Notes: a model not told the origin generated them from the letters alone. Counted from the stretch's first letter, positions 1 through 5,324 are shown. The stretch: DNA of 5,324 nucleotides from Actinomycetota bacterium (GCA_013335845.1 JAAXUU010000118.1:1-5324), one strand, 5' to 3'. Numbers and translations: made by a program.

Positions 1-129
1 GCAGGTCGGCGGGCGCGATTTTGCCCTGGACTTTTATCTCTGTTCTTGTTCCGAAAGGCTGTCGCCGTAGATACCCAGGCGGAGCAAGATGCTTGATTGA
101 GCCCTCGTGGTGCAATAACCGTTTTCAGC
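1..129. other. window edge after cbiO: no gene assigned
   Basis: Nothing here can be called with confidence. On the minus strand there is no ATG or GTG. One frame opens with TTG at 115 and stays open to the edge (beginning HHEGSIKHLAPPG), with no good Shine-Dalgarno. On the plus strand, two frames could be the C-terminal ends of a convergent gene, stopping near 69 and 96. No strong hairpin followed by a T-run is visible on either strand, and no tRNA was seen. The bases further left would decide between a downstream co-directional gene and a convergent one. Confidence 0.3.
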
Positions 130-864
130 CTAAGACCGAGTCATACCATACCTCACGGCACCGGGAGGCTCGAGACCGTTCTCGTAAAGCAGCTCTTCGT
201 CGCACAAGAGCTCGCGGGTTGGCCCATCGGCGACCACACGGCCTTTGTTTATGATGAGGGAACGCGGACAAAGATCCCAAGCGAAATCGATGTCGTGCGT
301 TGCAACCAACATGGTCGCATCCAAACGGTCGAGCAATTCGATCATCTGGCGACGGCTCCTTGGGTCGAGGTTGCTCGTCGGCTCATCAAGTACGAGCAAT
401 GTATTCTCACATGCCAAGACGGTTGCAAGCGCGATACGCTTCTTCTGTCCGAACGAGATATGTGCGCCGGCTTTGAGGCGGATATCCTCGAGATCGACCG
501 CATCCAACGCCGCGTGGATACGGTGATGCACTTCTTCCGGGTCAAGTCCCATATTCAACGGACCGAAACCGATATCCTCATGTACCGACGGCATAAACAG
601 TTGATCTTCGGGATCCTGAAATACCAAGCCGACGACTTCGCGCACTTTCACTAAGTGCGCTTTATCAACCAACATTCCATCTACGTGAACCGTCCCCGAT
701 CGAGGACATAGAATACCATTGGTGTGCAACATCAATGTGGATTTACCGGCGCCGTTTGGACCGAGCAGCGCCACCCTCTCACCGGCTGCAATCGCGAAAC
801 TCAATCCGTCGAGAGCGTGGGTCCCGTCCGGATAATCATATACGACATTGTCGAAGACGAGCAT
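130..864 (-). CDS. cbiO: ECF transporter ATP-binding component CbiO (EcfA)
   Basis: A 244-residue ABC ATPase that powers the transporter at the inner face of the membrane. All motifs are in order: Walker A GPNGAGKST (35-43), Q-loop VFQDPEDQLF (81-90), the EcfA-type Q-loop with an additional conserved Gln, signature ISFGQKKR (136-143, with Phe in place of the first Gly of LSGGQ, a variation I recall from CbiO/NikO members), Walker B LLVLDEPTS (156-164), D-loop NLD (165-167) and H-loop ATHD (188-191). A single ATPase implies a homodimer, as is usual for group I metal ECF systems. ATG start at 864, with a G-rich Shine-Dalgarno (GGGGG) in the 9-base gap after cbiQ. TAG stop at 132-130. No clear terminator follows. 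Confidence 0.96.
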   Translation of the reverse strand: MLVFDNVVYDYPDGTHALDGLSFAIAAGERVALLGPNGAGKSTLMLHTNGILCPRSGTVHVDGMLVDKAHLVKVREVVGLVFQDPEDQLFMPSVHEDIGFGPLNMGLDPEEVHHRIHAALDAVDLEDIRLKAGAHISFGQKKRIALATVLACENTLLVLDEPTSNLDPRSRRQMIELLDRLDATMLVATHDIDFAWDLCPRSLIINKGRVVADGPTRELLCDEELLYENGLEPPGAVRYGMTRS

Positions 865-873
865 CGGTTCCCC

Positions 874-1611
874 CTAATAGAGCGCCATAGCGGAGATTGC
901 AAGTAATGTGGTACCTAGCAGCAAAATCTCACTCGCGCCGAATTTCGGGGGCACAAGCGTCGGCATCGTGCCGGTGTAACCCCGCGCTTCCATCGCAGCG
1001 AAAACCCTTTCGCCCTTCTCTGATGCTCGAACGATCAAGTTGCCGGCAAGGCCACCGTACACCCCGACCATGTGACGCCTGCTCATCCGAGGTGCCCGAG
1101 CGACGATGGCTCGCTGCATCGTCACAATCTGATCGCGAAACAACTCGAGATATCTCTCTATAAACGAAATCAGCATAACGAAGACAGAGGGCACATGCAG
1201 ACGCCCCATGGCAGCATATATCTCACTTGAACTGGAGATGGACACGAGAGTCATCATACAAAGGACGCTCAGCCACGCAACGCTGATCATATCGACCATC
1301 AATGGCCAACCTTGGGAGAGTGCGGTCTGCACGCCGGAAAACGTCCAAGACTCGACAAGCTTGAGCGGTGCGAAAAGCGCCATCGCACCCGCGAAGGGAA
1401 TAACGACGAGACTTCGCGCGAATAATCTGCCGAGGCGAACGCGGCCCATGAGCGCCACCGCCAACAAGACGAGAGCCACCCCAAAGAATTCGATCGGTTT
1501 GAGAGGGGCATTCATCACGATAGAGACCACCAGTGCGACCGCCGCGATAACTTTCGCGCGCCCGTCGATATCACCGATCGGAGAATCGAATTCTTTCGTC
1601 GAGAATTCCAT
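874..1611 (-). CDS. cbiQ: ECF transporter transmembrane component CbiQ (EcfT)
   Basis: A 245-residue membrane protein of the CbiQ/EcfT family, which couples ATP hydrolysis by CbiO to metal uptake through CbiM. Several hydrophobic segments are visible (about 20-55, 64-84, 104-124, 140-152 and 226-243). The cytoplasmic coupling region between about 155 and 215 carries the two Ala-Arg motifs that dock in the ATPase grooves: ARAPR at 171-175, where the usual third-position glycine is alanine, and EARGYTG at 208-214, which is canonical. The N-terminal DGRAK (16-20), with an acidic-polar-R-x-K pattern, is also typical. ATG start at 1611 with AAGGGG about 6 bases upstream. The stop lies 9 bases before cbiO, so those two are tightly linked, whereas cbiM is 113 bases away across an inverted repeat. 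Length fits the family; no truncation is seen. Confidence 0.92.
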   Translation of the reverse strand: MEFSTKEFDSPIGDIDGRAKVIAAVALVVSIVMNAPLKPIEFFGVALVLLAVALMGRVRLGRLFARSLVVIPFAGAMALFAPLKLVESWTFSGVQTALSQGWPLMVDMISVAWLSVLCMMTLVSISSSSEIYAAMGRLHVPSVFVMLISFIERYLELFRDQIVTMQRAIVARAPRMSRRHMVGVYGGLAGNLIVRASEKGERVFAAMEARGYTGTMPTLVPPKFGASEILLLGTTLLAISAMALY

Positions 1612-1650
1612 GCAACCCCTTATTCAGACAGCCTAGTATACAGGCAAAGT

Positions 1651-1698
1651 GAGTGACTTGAGATAGGACAACGCATCCTATTCGGAACCATGTCACTC
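1651..1698 (-). repeat. long imperfect inverted repeat in the cbiM-cbiQ gap
   Basis: In the 113-base gap between cbiM and cbiQ, 7-bp arms GAGTGAC / GTCACTC (1651-1657 and 1692-1698) enclose a 6-bp inner stem ATAGGA / TCCTAT (1663-1668 and 1676-1681) with a 7-base loop. In the minus-strand RNA the two stems can be joined by short UU/AA and GA/UC pairs across bulges. No U-run follows (the next bases are ACUUUGCC), so a canonical terminator is unlikely. It may be an mRNA processing or stabilising hairpin that sets component ratios, a protein-binding palindrome, or a dispersed repeat. The pairing is seen; the function is unknown. Confidence 0.5.
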
Positions 1699-1724
1699 AT
1701 ACTACAACAGCCATAACGATGCCG

Positions 1725-2684
1725 TTATTTCATACTTTTTTTCGAAAAGGGCTCGTTTGCCCCTGCTTTCAAAAATCTTACCAGCACATAACCGAGTGCC
1801 GCTACGAGGATCGCACCTACGATACCCGCCAGTACCCCCGCCAGTGTCTCGTTTCCAATCCCCCCGATAACGTAGTCCTGCCAAGGTGCGGACAGGAAGG
1901 TACCGACGACGCTGTCCTGTGCAAATCCCAGTTCTTCGAAATAAACAAATTCGAGACCATCGGGTGCGCTCGAAGCAAGGAAAGAAAGACCGGCGGCAAG
2001 TAGAGTGATGATGCCAAGTACGATTGTAACACCACGGTTGCTACCCTTGCTCTGTACTACATCATCCAAAAGATCGGGTTTTGCATTCAGGATGAAAGTA
2101 ATAACGCCGGCTGTTATGACCGCCTCGCCGATACCGATGATCGCGTGCCAGAAACCCATAGCGTAAAGGGCTGTTAGGAAATTCGCGCTCCCTGATGCCC
2201 ATAACTCAACGGCGACCGCACATGCAGGCACGAAGACGCCGAACCAAGCCGCAACAGCTGCCCACACTATACGAGTTTTTTTCGAGTCATGTATCTTACA
2301 CAGCAGTCGATTGATCGCCCAACCGACGAAAGGTGCGATAACACCCATATTCAAGATGTTGGCGCCTAAAGTCGTTATGCCACCGTCACCGAAAAACACC
2401 GCTTGAACCACAAGAACCGCGCTCATCACCAACGATGCAGGTAGAGGTCCGAGCACGAGCGCAGCGAGGACGCCACCTCCGAAGTGACCGGACGTACCTC
2501 CTGCAACCGGGAAGTTGAGCATCTGCAAAGCGAAAACCATCGCGGCAAGTACAGCCATGACGACTATCTTCGAACGGTCGAGGTGTGTGCGTACCCAAGA
2601 ACAAGCATAGGCGAAAACCCCGCCGGCTCCAAACCAACACGTCACCCATGTACCGGTACTCAACATCCCATCAGGAATATGCAT
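1725..2684 (-). CDS. cbiM: ECF transporter substrate-binding component CbiM/NikM with fused PDGLE domain (cobalt or nickel)
   Basis: A 319-residue polytopic membrane protein that captures Co2+ or Ni2+ for an ECF-type importer. It begins MHIPDGML, the signature N-terminus of the CbiM/NikM family. In the characterised NikM the metal is held by the amino end of Met1, by His2 and by a histidine at position 67; here H67 falls exactly in GTSGHFGGG. This is why the ATG at 2684 was chosen, although the frame is open 59 codons further to 2861. The family motif HAIIGIGEA lies at 180-188. After about residue 210 a second module begins: a hydrophobic helix (about 219-238), the motif SAPDGLE (239-245), an extracytoplasmic loop and a final helix (about 285-312). 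This is a NikN-like PDGLE domain, which replaces a separate CbiN. NikMN fusions are usually linked to nickel, so the metal is uncertain and the symbol is the generic family name. cbiQ and cbiO follow downstream. Confidence 0.92.
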   Translation of the reverse strand: MHIPDGMLSTGTWVTCWFGAGGVFAYACSWVRTHLDRSKIVVMAVLAAMVFALQMLNFPVAGGTSGHFGGGVLAALVLGPLPASLVMSAVLVVQAVFFGDGGITTLGANILNMGVIAPFVGWAINRLLCKIHDSKKTRIVWAAVAAWFGVFVPACAVAVELWASGSANFLTALYAMGFWHAIIGIGEAVITAGVITFILNAKPDLLDDVVQSKGSNRGVTIVLGIITLLAAGLSFLASSAPDGLEFVYFEELGFAQDSVVGTFLSAPWQDYVIGGIGNETLAGVLAGIVGAILVAALGYVLVRFLKAGANEPFSKKSMK

Positions 2685-2693
2685 CCCGAAAAT

Positions 2694-2699
2694 CCCCTT
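2694..2699 (-). promoter_or_regulatory. ribosome binding site for cbiM
   Basis: AAGGGG on the minus strand lies 9 bases before the ATG at 2684. It supports that internal start over the longer in-frame start at 2861, which would run through the candidate promoter. Confidence 0.6.
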
Positions 2700-2755
2700 C
2701 ACCCAATCGATTTCGCAAACAACAATGTTACGATTTCCATATCTGTGTTCAGCAA

Positions 2756-2784
2756 AGAATACCATACGACTATAGGTGTGTGAA
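2756..2784 (-). promoter_or_regulatory. candidate sigma-70-type promoter for the cbiM transporter operon
   Basis: On the minus strand, TTCACA at 2784-2779 (5 of 6 to TTGACA) is followed by a 17-base spacer and TATTCT at 2761-2756 (4 of 6 to TATAAT). Immediately upstream of the -35 lies an A-rich tract (ATTACGAAAAAACAAATC), resembling an UP element. Transcription would start near 2749, leaving a leader of about 65 nt before the cbiM ATG. The placement between two functionally unrelated gene groups supports an independent promoter. Prediction from consensus only. Confidence 0.5.
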
Positions 2785-2803
2785 GATTTGTTTTTTCGTA
2801 ATA

Positions 2804-2837
2804 TCGAGAATTCCTCATAGCTTGGAATCTGTCTCGA
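2804..2837 (-). repeat. imperfect hairpin just downstream of the FHA gene
   Basis: On the minus strand an outer 6-bp arm (TCGAGA / TCTCGA) encloses a 5-bp inner arm (ATTCC / GGAAT), with a 3-base bulge on one side and a 9-base loop. It begins about 20 bases after the FHA stop. No U-tract follows in either orientation; the downstream minus-strand bases are TATTACG and then an A-run. It is therefore not a canonical intrinsic terminator. It may stabilise the 3' end of the pilus-operon mRNA, act in Rho-dependent ending, or serve as a protein-binding palindrome upstream of the cbiM promoter. The pairing is read directly; the role is inference. Confidence 0.5.
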
Positions 2838-2857
2838 AAACATGCGAAACGATGTCC

Positions 2858-3358
2858 TCATTGAAGCCGATGCACTGTGAACTTAACCCCGCAAATAGTG
2901 AACTCGTCGCCGAATGCGATCATAGCCCTCTCCTTCACGGGGCACGCGTTCAAATAGGTGCCATTCAGCGAGCCAAGGTCTTCGATCCAAATACCTTTCA
3001 CATCGCAATCGATTCGCGTATGCATTCGCGAAACACGCGCGTCCCTGAGCACTATCTCGTTATCGATCGATCTCCCAATCGAAAGAGAGGAACCTTCGCA
3101 CACGGCATAGCTTTTTCTCCTCCCACCAAACTCACATACTTCCAGTCGCGCGACACTCCTAACCTCACCGCCCGCCTTCGCGGAAGATCCTATTGTTTCG
3201 TTGGGCTGCGCATTATCATCCTGCTCGCGAATAAGCAGATCCTCCATAGACCGGAATATCTCATCGTCATGAGGAAACGAAGGGAAACGATACATGCACC
3301 CGTAACAGATATCCATGTCGTCGAATGTGATCGCCTTGCACCGCGGACAGCTCTTCAC
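2858..3358 (-). CDS. zinc-ribbon / FHA domain protein
   Basis: A 166-residue protein of two recognisable parts. Residues 4-21 hold two CxxC pairs (C4/C7 and C18/C21) spaced as in a zinc ribbon. A polar linker of about 30-65 follows. Residues from about 70 to 166 form a forkhead-associated domain with all its landmarks: G95-R96 in the SIGRS motif, S110 and H113 in SRMH, and N132-G133-T134 in SLNGTY. FHA domains bind phosphothreonine peptides, so the protein is probably a cytoplasmic adaptor reading Ser/Thr-kinase signalling. The intact Arg, Ser and Asn that contact phosphate suggest that binding is retained. The start is GTG at 3358, overlapping the DUF192 stop as GTGA. It is the last gene of the pilus-like run. 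FHA proteins occur beside secretion and pilus loci in other bacteria (type VI Fha is one example), but the ligand here is unknown. Confidence 0.92.
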   Translation of the reverse strand: MKSCPRCKAITFDDMDICYGCMYRFPSFPHDDEIFRSMEDLLIREQDDNAQPNETIGSSAKAGGEVRSVARLEVCEFGGRRKSYAVCEGSSLSIGRSIDNEIVLRDARVSRMHTRIDCDVKGIWIEDLGSLNGTYLNACPVKERAMIAFGDEFTICGVKFTVHRLQ

Positions 3359-3771
3359 AACACGTTCTCCTCACGGACATCATCAAAGAAGAAATCACGT
3401 GCGAGAGCTCCACTACTAGCACACAATGCCAATGAATCTCCGACATGAAACCAGCTGTCGCGCACGAACAAGGTCGCGTCGATAGGTACTTCTCCGGAAA
3501 CATCAGTCTCATGCGAAGGCGAGAAGCGCTCGAGCACTGCGACTGCTTCAGAGCAGGACAGGTGTGAAGCAGGTTTAAGGCATCGATACGTCTTGCATAT
3601 CCGCCCTTGCTCATTCACAAAGGCGACATCGATGGGATGCATCATCGCGTATGTATGTATATCTCGGCAAGGCACGAGCATCAAGACATCGAAGCCGTTT
3701 TCCGAGCATGGGTCAAGTCCCAAGAGCCCTTTTGTCCGCGTGCCCCATGTTGCCGCAATCCGTACTATCAT
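3355..3771 (-). CDS. DUF192 family protein
   Basis: A 138-residue protein matching the DUF192 pattern: an N-terminal R-x-K-G-L-L-G-L segment (residues 12-19), then the family hallmark near residues 30-51 (LMLVPCRDIHTYAMM followed by HPIDVAFV). This corresponds to the usual M-L-x(n)-I-H-T-F-G-M-x-x-P-I-D-V-x-F-L core, and a C-terminal A-V-x-V-L-E segment follows. DUF192 proteins are small beta-rich proteins without an established biochemical role, and many carry signal peptides. This copy has none, so a cytoplasmic location is predicted. ATG start at 3771, with a strong Shine-Dalgarno (AAGGAG) just upstream that overlaps the end of the preceding gene. The stop overlaps the GTG start of the FHA gene (GTGA). 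The tail after about residue 115 (ending DFFFDDVREENVL) is acidic and may be lineage-specific. The family call is confident; the function in a pilus operon is unknown. Confidence 0.88.
   Translation of the reverse strand: MIVRIAATWGTRTKGLLGLDPCSENGFDVLMLVPCRDIHTYAMMHPIDVAFVNEQGRICKTYRCLKPASHLSCSEAVAVLERFSPSHETDVSGEVPIDATLFVRDSWFHVGDSLALCASSGALARDFFFDDVREENVL
3366..3372 (-). promoter_or_regulatory. ribosome binding site fixing the GTG start of the FHA gene
   Basis: The minus strand reads GAGGAGA, followed by 7 bases and then GTG at 3358-3356. This is a near-consensus Shine-Dalgarno lying inside the last codons of the DUF192 gene. It supports the non-ATG start, which also overlaps the DUF192 stop (GTGA), and places the CxxC zinc-ribbon motif at residue 4. 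Confidence 0.75.
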
Positions 3772-3781
3772 CGCATCTCCT

Positions 3782-4255
3782 TCACATTAACCGAACGACG
3801 ATCGAGGTTCCTTCATTAACCGCTTCGATCACGATAATCGCATAGGAATAACCCGACTCAGCCCCACTTGACGAAGACTCACGAGAATACGTGATGATAC
3901 CTTCCCCTTGGGAGGGCAGAGCTTTCCAGCCCGTGCTTTTCATCCCCTGATCGACCTCCATGCATGCCGCTCCCATCGGAAGAGCACTGGTAAATCCCAA
4001 CACACCGGAATCATCCGATAAACCTATCACTTCGAAATCATCAAGCGGAAAGAGAAGTGCCTCAAGATCATCGGGAAGCTCGATTTCTTCCCCACTGACG
4101 ATATCCAAGAACTCACCGGTTTCCTGACCGGCTCGACGAAAATCCAACACTATAGTGACGATTACCGGTAGGATGCAGAACGCTAGAATCGTCACGATCG
4201 CAACATGAACTCGCTGCCGGTCCGGTGTATGCCGCTTCTTTGATATCTTTTTCAT
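3782..4255 (-). CDS. small single-pass membrane protein, function unknown (Tad operon)
   Basis: A 157-residue protein I do not recognise. A basic N-terminus (KKISKKRHTPDRQR) precedes one hydrophobic segment at about residues 17-38, so a cytoplasmic N-terminus and an exported C-terminal domain are predicted. That domain is acidic at first (about residues 45-85) and ends in a beta-rich section (SYAIIVIEAV, then TSIVVRLM), suggesting a small alpha/beta fold. The ATG at 4255 was chosen because it overlaps the TadE-like stop as ATGA and has a G-rich Shine-Dalgarno (GGGGG) 7 bases upstream. The frame is open a further 39 codons back to 4372, but that start would bury about 120 bases inside the TadE-like gene and add residues before the basic leader. 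The next gene starts 10 bases after the stop. Location suggests an accessory pilus-assembly or anchoring protein; this is inference only. Confidence 0.82.
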   Translation of the reverse strand: MKKISKKRHTPDRQRVHVAIVTILAFCILPVIVTIVLDFRRAGQETGEFLDIVSGEEIELPDDLEALLFPLDDFEVIGLSDDSGVLGFTSALPMGAACMEVDQGMKSTGWKALPSQGEGIITYSRESSSSGAESGYSYAIIVIEAVNEGTSIVVRLM

Positions 4256-4740
4256 AGGAATACCCCCGGACGATAGGGGTCGATGATATAGGTCCGATTG
4301 TGCGAAAGCGGAGCCAGATCGAAACCGAACACTCCCATAGTAAACGGCCAAGGTATGTAGTTCAGTGTGCACCGGTATTCTTGGAGCCGAGGGGAGAATG
4401 ATCCGACAATATCTGCAGGTCCGGTGGCGGAACCGTTATTGCTTTCGCTCTTTTCTACGCACGTAACAGAAAACGATAGATGCATAGAAGGATTCATGGC
4501 ATCTTCTATATCCGCCTGTATCGCCTCTGCGCAGGACGAAGCTCCTTCCCCGCTCACCGCCGGTGACGCGGCATGTATTCGAACGATTTCTCCCGAGATA
4601 CGATCGAAGCGCGCACAATCACCAAGATATACCATACTATCGACGGATATGATTACAAGAGCGATGAGCACCGGCATCACCACCGCGAGTTCGACAGCCA
4701 TCTGTCCTTGTTCGGAAATAAAACGTTTCGCTAATTCCAT
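4252..4740 (-). CDS. TadE-like pseudopilin / Tad pilus assembly protein
   Basis: A 162-residue protein with the architecture of TadE/TadG-family minor pseudopilins of type IVb (Tad/Flp) pili. A short polar leader (residues 1-12, ending in SEQG) is followed by QMAVE and a hydrophobic helix of about residues 18-39. A Gly at the cleavage position (G12) and a Glu at +5 (E17) form the typical recognition site for the TadV-type prepilin peptidase, so cleavage between G12 and Q13 is predicted. The rest would lie outside the membrane and has four cysteines (42, 70, 94, 124), possibly disulfide-forming. The ATG overlaps the end of the upstream gene by 10 bases. The Shine-Dalgarno signal is weak, which suits coupled translation. 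The stop overlaps the next ATG as ATGA. Members of this family help assemble or nucleate the Flp pilus; the exact role here is inferred. It could equally be labelled TadF- or TadG-like. Confidence 0.85.
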   Translation of the reverse strand: MELAKRFISEQGQMAVELAVVMPVLIALVIISVDSMVYLGDCARFDRISGEIVRIHAASPAVSGEGASSCAEAIQADIEDAMNPSMHLSFSVTCVEKSESNNGSATGPADIVGSFSPRLQEYRCTLNYIPWPFTMGVFGFDLAPLSHNRTYIIDPYRPGVFL

Positions 4741-5324
4741 ACGCGTTCAGCGCCCTCGATCATCGATCCCAAAGAGTATATTTTTGCCTTGAACGTATCG
4801 AGTGCGGAATTGCCGGCATCGACGACACCTGCCGGTAGGGAAATACTGATATCCAACCCCGGGAATCCTTCATCGAGCTCAATGGTCGCGATGACATACG
4901 TATCATCGAGCGCATCCGCTGCCTCATCGAAAATAAGGGAGACGAGGCCACCGAAAAGACTCCCGCCAATCGTTCCACTCCCCGAACCCGGTAGCGAAGT
5001 ATAGGTCGCTCGAATCGACGCAAGCGATGAAACAGCGTCTATCGGGGATGCGGCAAGTACGTGGGTCGTATTCACGAGCACTGGCTTCAACGACTCCATT
5101 TCCACCGGTTGCAGACCGACGAGTTCCAAGGTGTCGCGCATCTCATTTTCCGCCCACGATGCCAAATCACTGCTCCCGATAAGGGGGAATCTCTCTATAT
5201 ATGCCGCCACTCCATCGATACAACCTTCGGTGCCTTCGAGATAGGAGAAAAGCAAATCACCCCAAAGGGAGACAACCCCCTCCAAGAAGATGCCGCTTGA
5301 AGAATCAGGAGCGGATTCGCTGAG
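4731..5324 (-). CDS. C-terminal part of an unrecognised Tad-locus protein (5' end outside window)
   Basis: The reading frame stays open to the window edge, so the gene starts upstream; the TTG at 5285 is just an internal leucine codon. The visible 197 residues end in RVWN and a TAG stop. The segment is acidic and rich in Ser, Gly, Ala and Leu, with one cysteine (about residue 35), a glycine-rich patch near residues 113-126 (PGSGSGTIGG), and a beta-like stretch near residues 141-165. I see no strong membrane span or catalytic motif, and I do not recognise the family. Its last 10 bases overlap the start of the TadE-like gene (shared bases ATGGAATTAG), so the two are almost certainly co-translated. 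By position it may be the extracytoplasmic part of a minor pseudopilin or an accessory pilus-assembly protein (TadG-like or otherwise); this is inference. The coding call is firm, the function is not. Confidence 0.8.
   Translation of the reverse strand, partial: LSESAPDSSSGIFLEGVVSLWGDLLFSYLEGTEGCIDGVAAYIERFPLIGSSDLASWAENEMRDTLELVGLQPVEMESLKPVLVNTTHVLAASPIDAVSSLASIRATYTSLPGSGSGTIGGSLFGGLVSLIFDEAADALDDTYVIATIELDEGFPGLDISISLPAGVVDAGNSALDTFKAKIYSLGSMIEGAERVWN

Noticed and set aside
97..654. Open frame of 185 codons on the plus strand
   Set aside because: It lies antisense to cbiO, whose ABC motifs are complete; the translation resembles no protein family and there is no ribosome binding site.
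1635..1640. TATACT as a -10 element for a separate cbiQ promoter (minus strand)
   Set aside because: No acceptable -35 hexamer occurs at 16-18 bases upstream (TCTCAA at best) and there is no proper extended -10.
1697..1735. Two TCATAC half-sites suggestive of a NikR operator
   Set aside because: They are in direct, not inverted, orientation with the wrong spacing, and one lies within the cbiM coding end.
2685..2857. Cobalamin riboswitch upstream of cbiM
   Set aside because: No B12-box-like GCCACTG element is visible, and the predicted leader of about 65 nt is too short for the aptamer.
3185..3200. NETIG threonine in the FHA protein linker as a GarA-like phosphorylation switch
   Set aside because: It lacks the ETTS core of GarA/OdhI-type switches; a lone Thr after Glu in a polar linker is not enough.
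2585..3448. Open frame of 287 codons on the plus strand
   Set aside because: It runs antisense across the FHA gene and the cbiM start, both supported by clear motifs; the translation is low in hydrophobic structure and rich in Arg, Ser and His, typical of a shadow frame.
4256..4372. Longer start for the small membrane protein gene
   Set aside because: It would overlap the TadE-like gene by about 120 bases; the ATG at 4255 has a Shine-Dalgarno and an ATGA overlap like its neighbours.
1..5324. CRISPR array, tRNA, rRNA, insertion sequence or integration site
   Set aside because: I saw no regularly spaced repeats, tRNA-like cloverleaf, transposase gene or terminal inverted repeats on either strand.

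Overview
The window looks like an accessory stretch of a bacterial chromosome with roughly balanced base composition. Every gene I can support is on the minus strand and is read from high to low coordinates. The mix fits a Gram-positive lineage, possibly Coriobacteriia (Actinomycetota): Tad-type pilus genes followed by a zinc-ribbon/FHA protein and a DUF192 protein, then an energy-coupling-factor (ECF) metal transporter. That placement is inferred from gene content only; there is no rRNA or marker gene here to confirm it.

Region A (5324 down to 2858) is the tail of what appears to be a tight-adherence (Tad/Flp, type IVb) pilus operon. It holds the C-terminal part of an unrecognised protein cut by the window edge, a TadE-like pseudopilin with a recognisable prepilin-peptidase site, a small single-pass membrane protein of unknown function, a DUF192 protein, and a protein with an N-terminal four-cysteine zinc ribbon and a C-terminal FHA domain. 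Neighbouring genes overlap by 10, 4 and 4 bases or lie 10 bases apart, so they are very probably co-transcribed and translationally coupled.

Region B (2857-2685) is a 173-base intergenic stretch. It has an imperfect hairpin just after the FHA gene, then a plausible sigma-70-type promoter with an A-rich upstream tract, and a ribosome binding site for the next gene. I see no cobalamin riboswitch.

Region C (2684 down to 130) is a three-gene ECF transporter for cobalt or nickel: CbiM/NikM fused to a PDGLE (NikN-like) domain, CbiQ (EcfT) and CbiO (EcfA ATPase). The metal-binding N-terminus (Met1-His2, with His67) fixes the CbiM start. The PDGLE fusion in place of a separate CbiN makes nickel at least as likely as cobalt. 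A 113-base gap with a long imperfect inverted repeat separates cbiM from cbiQ, which is odd for genes whose products form one complex.

Region D (129-1) has no gene I can assign; open frames reach the edge on both strands. The main leads are the zinc-ribbon/FHA + DUF192 pair at the end of a pilus operon, the fused M-N component, and the two structured intergenic regions around cbiM.
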